Positions 58,606 to 64,000 of a stretch of DNA of 64,000 nucleotides are shown here, piece after piece. The stretch is taken from assembly GCF_030295325.1 (NCBI RefSeq), contig NZ_AP027059.1, positions 496,001 through 560,000 of the forward strand, in the 5' to 3' direction. Each line of letters begins with the position of its first letter. The stretch's first letter is position 1. A model generated the notes under the pieces. It made no database searches. It saw only the letters and a list, made by a program, of their open reading frames with translations, and was not told the DNA's origin. Both the position numbers and the translations under genes were made by a program. The DNA is from Haliovirga abyssi. Its GTDB lineage: Bacteria; Fusobacteriota; Fusobacteriia; Fusobacteriales; Haliovirgaceae.

Positions 58606-60274
58606 TAATAATAAAGAAGGGAAGTTATATGTTATACCTTTAGGAGGAATTGGAGAAATAGGGAAAAATATGACATTGATTCAATATAAAGATGAAATTA
58701 TTTCAATAGATGTAGGATTAACTTTTCCTGGAGAAGATATGTTGGGAATAGATTTAGTGATACCAGATTTTAATTATGTGATTAAAAATTCTTCGAAATT
58801 AAAAGGAATAGTATTAACTCACGGGCATGAAGATCATATTGGAGCTTTGCCATACTTATATAAAGAGATACCAGCAGACATTCCTATGTATGGAAGTAAA
58901 TTAACATTAGCATTAGCAAAAGAAAAATTTGAAAGATTTGATGAAAATGTAAAACATAATTTTAAAGAGGTAAAAGGAAGAGATAAAGTAAAAATTGGGA
59001 AATATTTTGAAGCTGAATTTATAAAAACGACTCATAGTATTTCAGATACTTTTGCTATTGCAATACATACTCCTATAGGAACTATAGTTCATACTGGAGA
59101 TTTTAAAATAGATTTAACACCAATTAATAATGAATCTACAGACTTTTTTAAATTAGCAGAATTAGGAGAAAAGGGAGTTTTATTTTTAATGTCTGACAGT
59201 ACCAATGCTGAAAGAGAAGGGTACACTATGTCAGAAAGAAGTGTTGGAGAGGCATTGCAACAAGAGTGTGAAAAGGCAAAAGGGAGAATAGTTGTAGCAG
59301 CTTTTGCAAGTCATATACATAGATTGCAACAAATTATAGAGGTAGCTACAAATTTAGGAAGAAAAATAGCTATTGATGGAAGAAGTATGATTAGAGTTGT
59401 GGAACTAGCTTCTAGATTAGGCTATTTAAAGATAGAAGATAATGTATTAATTGATCTGAAATCAGTAGATAATTATAAAGATGAAGAGATAGTTTTATTG
59501 TGTACAGGAACTCAAGGAGAACCAATGGCTGCATTATCTAGAATAGCTAATAGAACACATAAACATATAAATATAAAAGAAGGGGATACTGTAATAATAT
59601 CTGCTACACCTATTCCTGGGAATGAAAAAGCAGTATATAAAACAATAAATAGATTAATAAAAAATAATGCTGAAGTTATTTATGAAAAAATATCAGGAAT
59701 TCATGTATCTGGACATGGAAGTCAAGATGAATTAAAGTTAATGTTAAATTTAGTTAAACCTAAATTTTTTATGCCAGTTCATGGAGAGTATAAACATTTA
59801 AAAAAACATAAAGATATGGCATTAGCAGTTGGAATTCCTGAAGAAAATATTATAATCTCTGAAAATGGATTGAAAATTGAAATAACTAAAAATAATGCTA
59901 AAATATCAGGTAAAGTACCATCAGGAATAACATTAATAGATGGGCTTGGAATAGGTGATATTGGAAACATTGTATTAAGAGATAGACAACATTTAGCTCA
60001 AGATGGTATAGTGATAGTAGTTATAACTATTTCAAAAAAAGATGGAGAAATTCTTGCAGGACCAGATATAATTACAAGAGGATTTGTATATGCAAGAGAG
60101 TCTGGAGATCTTATTCGTGGTACTGAAAGTTTGATAAAAGAGGAACTTTCAAAATATAAAAAAGTAACAGAATGGGCAGTATTAAAAAGCGCTGTAAGAG
60201 ATATAACAAGAGGATATTTATATGAACAGACAAAAAGAAATCCAATAATTTTACCTATAATAATGGAGGTTTAA
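58583..60274 (+). CDS. rnj: Ribonuclease J
   Basis: A metallo-beta-lactamase/beta-CASP nuclease of 563 residues that matures and degrades RNA by endonuclease and 5'-exonuclease action. The metal site H80-G-H-E-D-H85 is visible, as are IHTGDFKIDLTP, SDSTNAEREGYTMSE, the beta-CASP blocks and SGHGSQDELKLM. A C-terminal domain of about 110 residues follows. The ATG at 58583 lies inside dapB with GAGGGGG upstream. RNase J is a main mRNA-decay enzyme in bacteria that lack RNase E. Confidence 0.95.
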   Translation: MEWKPFYNNNKEGKLYVIPLGGIGEIGKNMTLIQYKDEIISIDVGLTFPGEDMLGIDLVIPDFNYVIKNSSKLKGIVLTHGHEDHIGALPYLYKEIPADIPMYGSKLTLALAKEKFERFDENVKHNFKEVKGRDKVKIGKYFEAEFIKTTHSISDTFAIAIHTPIGTIVHTGDFKIDLTPINNESTDFFKLAELGEKGVLFLMSDSTNAEREGYTMSERSVGEALQQECEKAKGRIVVAAFASHIHRLQQIIEVATNLGRKIAIDGRSMIRVVELASRLGYLKIEDNVLIDLKSVDNYKDEEIVLLCTGTQGEPMAALSRIANRTHKHINIKEGDTVIISATPIPGNEKAVYKTINRLIKNNAEVIYEKISGIHVSGHGSQDELKLMLNLVKPKFFMPVHGEYKHLKKHKDMALAVGIPEENIIISENGLKIEITKNNAKISGKVPSGITLIDGLGIGDIGNIVLRDRQHLAQDGIVIVVITISKKDGEILAGPDIITRGFVYARESGDLIRGTESLIKEELSKYKKVTEWAVLKSAVRDITRGYLYEQTKRNPIILPIIMEV

Positions 60275-60275
60275 A

Positions 60276-60581
60276 ATGAAAATAACAAGCAAAAGAAGAG
60301 CATATTTAAGAAAACTAGCAAATAAAGAAGTAGCGATAATAAGAGTTGGTAAAGATGGAATAAGTGAAAATTTAATAGAAGCATTAAACAAAGCTTTAAC
60401 AGCTAGAGAATTGGTTAAAATAAAAGTTTTAAATAATTCAGAGGAAGATATAAAAAAAGTTGGGTATGAAATAGCTGAAAAAGTAAAAGCAGAGTTAATC
60501 CATATCTTAGGAAAAACTGCAGTTTTTTTTAGAGAAAATGAAGAAAAACCTATCATTTCAACTGAGTTAAAGGGGATATAA
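60276..60581 (+). CDS. yhbY: YhbY-family ribosome/RNA-binding protein
   Basis: A 101-residue CRM-domain (CRS1-YhbY) protein. It begins MKITSKRRAYLRKLANKEVA and has RVGKDGISENLIEALNKAL and the GKTAVFFRENEEKP end. Family members associate with pre-50S ribosomal particles. It starts one base after rnj, with TGGAGG upstream. Confidence 0.93.
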   Translation: MKITSKRRAYLRKLANKEVAIIRVGKDGISENLIEALNKALTARELVKIKVLNNSEEDIKKVGYEIAEKVKAELIHILGKTAVFFRENEEKPIISTELKGI

Positions 60582-60585
60582 AAAG

Positions 60586-61035
60586 ATGAGTTATAAAGGA
60601 ATTTTTTTTGGAAATGGAATTTTAGACATAGTTTTTGTAGCTTGGTTTATAGCACAAGGATATAAAGTCATAAGTTCTGTATTTAAAGAAAAAAAATTGA
60701 ATTTTAAAAGATTTATAGAAACAGGCGGTATGCCAAGTTCGCATACTGCTTCTGTAGTATCTTTGCTAACAGCTATAGGAATAAAAAATGGAATTAGTTC
60801 AACAGAATTTGCAATTACATTTGTTTTTGCTATGATTGTAATGTATGATTCTTCAGGAGTAAGAAGAGCTGCAGGAAAACAAGCCTCTGTATTAAATAGA
60901 ATAGTAGATGATTTATGGAAAAAAGATGGAAAAAGAATTATGGAAAATGATTTAAAAGAACTTTTAGGGCATACGCCTGTAGAAGTTTTTGCAGGAGCAA
61001 TTTTAGGAGTAGTAGTGGCATTTATTATGAGTTAA
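60586..61035 (+). CDS. DUF212 / divergent PAP2-family membrane protein
   Basis: A 149-residue membrane protein with four hydrophobic helices. The family motif GGMPSSHTASVVSLLTAIG (about 47-65) resembles the PAP2 phosphatase motif, and MYDSSGVRRAAGKQA is also conserved. The substrate is not known; a lipid or polyprenyl phosphate is possible. It is the last gene of the mrdA run, four bases after yhbY. A complete R1 repeat follows 38 bp downstream. Confidence 0.88.
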   Translation: MSYKGIFFGNGILDIVFVAWFIAQGYKVISSVFKEKKLNFKRFIETGGMPSSHTASVVSLLTAIGIKNGISSTEFAITFVFAMIVMYDSSGVRRAAGKQASVLNRIVDDLWKKDGKRIMENDLKELLGHTPVEVFAGAILGVVVAFIMS

Positions 61036-61073
61036 TAAATATTAGAAAATAATATTTTTATATTTTTTATTTA

Positions 61074-61214
61074 CTAGGAAAGTATAAATTTATTCAGAAA
61101 ATAAGCTACGCCGTTTTTTTGAAATATGCGATTTTTCAAAGCAAAATTTTTCAGAAACCAAAAATTTAAAAAAATATTTATGTTTTACCAGATGAAGCGT
61201 AACTTATTTTTTTA
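61074..61214 (+). repeat. R1 dispersed repeat, complete copy
   Basis: 141 bp aligning end to end with 18589-18730. A (61079-61089) and A' (61176-61186) pair at all 11 positions, two of them as G-U wobbles. B (61098-61111) and B' (61197-61210) pair at 13 of 14, with one C-A mismatch. It ends in T7. It lies sense-downstream of the DUF212 gene; 61036-61266 has no gene. Confidence 0.85.
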
Positions 61215-61266
61215 TAAACAAATAGGGAATTAATTTTTTAGTCATTCGTAAGGAGAAGTTTTTATT

Positions 61267-63060
61267 ATGAAAATAAAAGATAAAAATTTAGAAGAGTTAA
61301 AAGATATAGCAAAAGAGATAAGAGAACTTCTTATAGATGTTGTGAGTAAAAATGGTGGTCATTTAGCATCTAATTTAGGAGTGGTAGAGCTTACAATAGC
61401 ACTCCATTATATATTTAATTCTCCAGAAGATATAATGCTTTGGGATGTAGGGCATCAAGCTTATGTACATAAAATATTGACAGGAAGAGAAGAAAGATTT
61501 CCTACGATTAGAAAAAAAGGTGGTTTAACACCTTTTACTAATCCTAATGAGAGTATTCATGATGGATTTATATCGGGACATGCTGGGAATACATTGTCAG
61601 CAGCACTTGGAATACATGAGGCTAAAAAGAATAACAAAGTAATAGCTATAATAGGAGATGCAGCATTAGCAAATGGAGAAAGTTTAGAAGCTATAAATAA
61701 TATTAGTGAAAAAGATAAAAATTTAATAATAGTATTAAATGACAATGAACATTCTATAGGTGAAAATGTAGGAGCTTTGTCAAAATATATGAGTAAAATA
61801 ATGGGTAAGAAAAGTTATAATGACTTTAAAAATGAAGTAGAATTATTAGTTAGAAAAGTAATATTTGGGAATTCTGTAGCTGATTTTATAAAAAGATTAG
61901 AACATACGGTAAAATATTTTTTTAACCCTGGGAATTTTTTTGAAGAATTAGGTATTCATTATATAGGACCTGTTGATGGGCATAATTTAAAAGAGTTAAT
62001 ATCTACTTTTGAAGATGTAAAAGATATGGAAGGACCTGTAATTGTACATATAAAAACAGAAAAAGGGAAAGGGTATAAATTTGCAGAACAAAACAGAGAA
62101 AAATTTCACGGTATATCTCCATTTGATATAAAAACAGGAGAAACTTGTAAAAAAAATGAATCTTATTCACAACTGTTTGGAAATAAACTTGTAGAATTAG
62201 GAGAAAAAAATTCAGAAATAATTGCTATAACTGCGGGAATGATAAAAGGGACAGGTTTAGATAAATTTTTTGAAAAATATCCTAAAAGATCATATGATGT
62301 TGGAATAGCAGAAATGCATGCTGTAACTTTTGCAGGAGGGCTTGCTATAAAAGGGAAAAAACCAGTAGTGGCAATATATTCTACATTTTTACAAAGAGCT
62401 TATGATCAATTAATTCACGATATTGCATTGCAAAATTTACCAGTTTTATTTATTTTGGATAGAGCAGGAATAGTTGGAGAAGATGGGCCTACTCATAATG
62501 GGATATTTGATATTGCCTATTTACAATCTATACCTAATATTAGAATTATGGCACCATTTTCAAAAGAAGATTTAGAAAAATCATTGGAATTTGCAGTAAA
62601 TGATAAATCAGGACCTATTGCAATAAGAATTCCAAGAGATTCAAGCTTTTGTTTGAATGTAGGTTTTGAATATGGTAAATGGCAAGAAATAAAAAAAGGT
62701 AATGAATATTTAGTTATAGCAGTTGGAAGTATGTTAAAAGAGCTGTTAATTATAGAAAAAGAATTGAATAAAAATAATGTTTATCCAACTATTGTAGGAG
62801 TTAATTTTATAAATCCATTAGATGAAAAATATATCTTAGAAAATTTTGTTAAATATGAAAAGATATTTATATTAGAAGAAGGAATATTACATGGTGGGTT
62901 TAGTAGTAAAATATTAGAATTTTTAAATGATAAAAATATTAATAAAATTATACACAGAATAGGAATAGAAGGATTTGTAGAGCATGGAAAAAGAGATGAA
63001 ATATTGACAGATTTAGGATTAAAGGGAAAAAAATTAGTGGATAGGTTATTAAAGAAATAA
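61267..63060 (+). CDS. dxs: 1-deoxy-D-xylulose-5-phosphate synthase
   Basis: The first enzyme of the MEP isoprenoid pathway, using thiamine diphosphate to join pyruvate and glyceraldehyde-3-phosphate. The 597-residue chain has GGHLASNLGVVELT, WDVGHQAYVHKILTGR, the TPP-binding GDAALANGESLEAIN and LNDNEHSIG. Further on are HIKTEKGKGY, AEMHAVTFAGGLA and DRAGIVGEDGPTHNG. It is slightly shorter than the usual ~620. GGAG precedes the ATG. It fits functionally with ispH at 42284, although they are 18 kb apart. Confidence 0.96.
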   Translation: MKIKDKNLEELKDIAKEIRELLIDVVSKNGGHLASNLGVVELTIALHYIFNSPEDIMLWDVGHQAYVHKILTGREERFPTIRKKGGLTPFTNPNESIHDGFISGHAGNTLSAALGIHEAKKNNKVIAIIGDAALANGESLEAINNISEKDKNLIIVLNDNEHSIGENVGALSKYMSKIMGKKSYNDFKNEVELLVRKVIFGNSVADFIKRLEHTVKYFFNPGNFFEELGIHYIGPVDGHNLKELISTFEDVKDMEGPVIVHIKTEKGKGYKFAEQNREKFHGISPFDIKTGETCKKNESYSQLFGNKLVELGEKNSEIIAITAGMIKGTGLDKFFEKYPKRSYDVGIAEMHAVTFAGGLAIKGKKPVVAIYSTFLQRAYDQLIHDIALQNLPVLFILDRAGIVGEDGPTHNGIFDIAYLQSIPNIRIMAPFSKEDLEKSLEFAVNDKSGPIAIRIPRDSSFCLNVGFEYGKWQEIKKGNEYLVIAVGSMLKELLIIEKELNKNNVYPTIVGVNFINPLDEKYILENFVKYEKIFILEEGILHGGFSSKILEFLNDKNINKIIHRIGIEGFVEHGKRDEILTDLGLKGKKLVDRLLKK

Positions 63061-63116
63061 GTTGAAATATAAAGAATAAGGATAAAACCTTATATGACAG
63101 ACAGGAGGAAGTTTGA

Positions 63117-63935
63117 TTGGCAGATAAAAACGTGAGGGTTTTTGTTAATGGTATTTTATTACATCCAGTTATTCAAAAATTAAAATTAGTAGATGATAAG
63201 GGGATAACAGTTTCAACTCATACTTATGATGTATTAAGGGTGGCAATAAAACAGATAAAAAGCAGGTATTTTGACAATTTAGAAGAGGCTTCAGAAGATT
63301 TGGACTTTTTTGCAATTTTAATAGGGATATTAATACATGATACAACTAAGGGGACATTAAGATTAAGTGGATCTAAAAATTCTCATAGTTATATAATGAG
63401 AAATAATCCAGATATTGTAATGAAAGAGGCAGAATCTATAATAGAAGAAGTGGAAAATTTTACAAAATTAAATATAAAGAAGGAAACTAGAGATCATATT
63501 ATTCATATTGTTGCTTCGCACCATGGAAGATGGGGAAGAATAAAACCACAAACAAAAGAAGCACATATAGTTCATGAGGCAGATAAATATTCTGCTATGT
63601 ATCACAGAATAACTCCAATTGGAGCTAAAAAGATTATAAAATTAATGTCAGATGGTTTTTCAAAAGATGAAGTGGTAAAAATAACAGGTTATACAAGTGG
63701 GATAATAGATAATAGATTAAAAAGAGCAAAACAAGAATTAAATATAAAAACAAATAGAGGATTACTTAGCTATTATAATAAATATAAATCAATACCAGAT
63801 GGAGATGAATTTTTTAGTAGAAGAATTAGAGAAACTGAAAAATTAATAAAAAAAGTTGAAGTGATTGGTTTTGAAGATCTTGTATTGAAAAATATTTTAA
63901 TTGATTATATTTATAGAGAAGATATTTTTGAATGA
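63117..63935 (+). CDS. HD-domain phosphohydrolase family protein
   Basis: A 272-residue protein. An HD-type metal site is visible: STHTYDVLR, then LIGILIHDTTKG, NSHSY, IVASHHGRWG and HEADKYSAM, in the order His...HD...H...H...D. Such proteins hydrolyse nucleotides or phosphorylated signals; the substrate is unknown. The C-terminal part has a helix-turn-helix-like segment (DEVVKITGYTSGIIDNRLKR). The start is TTG at 63117, with AGGAGG upstream. It follows dxs by 56 bp. I see no feature in 63936-64000. Confidence 0.85.
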   Translation: MADKNVRVFVNGILLHPVIQKLKLVDDKGITVSTHTYDVLRVAIKQIKSRYFDNLEEASEDLDFFAILIGILIHDTTKGTLRLSGSKNSHSYIMRNNPDIVMKEAESIIEEVENFTKLNIKKETRDHIIHIVASHHGRWGRIKPQTKEAHIVHEADKYSAMYHRITPIGAKKIIKLMSDGFSKDEVVKITGYTSGIIDNRLKRAKQELNIKTNRGLLSYYNKYKSIPDGDEFFSRRIRETEKLIKKVEVIGFEDLVLKNILIDYIYREDIFE

Positions 63936-64000
63936 AAATAGATTAATATTAGAAATAGAGTGATTTTGATTTAAAATTAATTTATAAAATACGAAAAATT

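Overview
The window is AT-rich chromosomal DNA from a Gram-negative, fermentative, motile bacterium, most likely a member of Fusobacteriota. The evidence is the rRNA-containing backbone, a long single-chain purine-type PurL, adjacent IspH and S1 genes that many Fusobacteria and Clostridia carry fused, MinC/MreD/PBP2 cell-shape genes, lipoprotein and secreted-protein signals, and no sporulation genes. A deep-branching marine lineage is possible, but I cannot place it without searching the 16S gene. No prophage, insertion sequence or CRISPR array is visible.

Layout. 1-10.3 kb: the start of a class I ribonucleotide reductase alpha gene (minus strand, paired NrdR boxes on its promoter), divergent purL, a four-carbon acid sugar kinase, a small membrane protein, a minus-strand acyl-CoA/ACP synthetase-ACP-acyltransferase fusion, and a DUF5610-like protein. 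10.4-14.9 kb: tRNA-Leu, a TetR regulator, and an unusual envelope locus (a tandem-repeat lipoprotein, a 27-codon ORF, an exported ankyrin protein and a membrane-anchored coiled-coil protein). 14.9-17.1 kb (minus): queG and trpS. 17.3-28.3 kb: a carbohydrate-storage block, glgC, ROK glucokinase, a TrmB regulator, a XylFGH-type sugar ABC transporter, a second glgC, and glgA. These form a plausible route: sugar uptake, phosphorylation, ADP-glucose, glycogen. 28.4-32.4 kb: a Cache-domain chemoreceptor and a convergent flavin disulfide oxidoreductase with a palindromic operator. 32.8-37.9 kb: one 16S-23S-5S-tRNA-Asn operon. 38.0-44.7 kb: panC-ptsI-ptsH-rpoN-ispH-rpsA in one tight operon. 44.8-48.8 kb: a PseC-type aminotransferase, a DUF445 protein and a large exported beta-domain protein. 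48.9-55.4 kb: ruvB-mcp-rrf2-rsmE-mtaB-lytR_C-rsfS-mreD. 55.5-61.0 kb: mrdA-minC-dapB-rnj-yhbY-DUF212. 61.3-63.9 kb: dxs and an HD-domain protein.

The most intriguing material is intergenic. One dispersed repeat family (called R1 here, about 141 bp when complete) has two pairs of complementary segments in crossing order A-B-A'-B'. It ends in a T-tract, and all six loci in this window lie sense-downstream of a gene. A second family (R2, about 105 bp) has imperfect terminal inverted repeats and begins at or beside stop codons. Two copies of a 20-bp GGGCAATTC-type palindrome and an (AAAC)10 tract are also present.

All product names come from reading motifs and domain order by eye; no database search was run.
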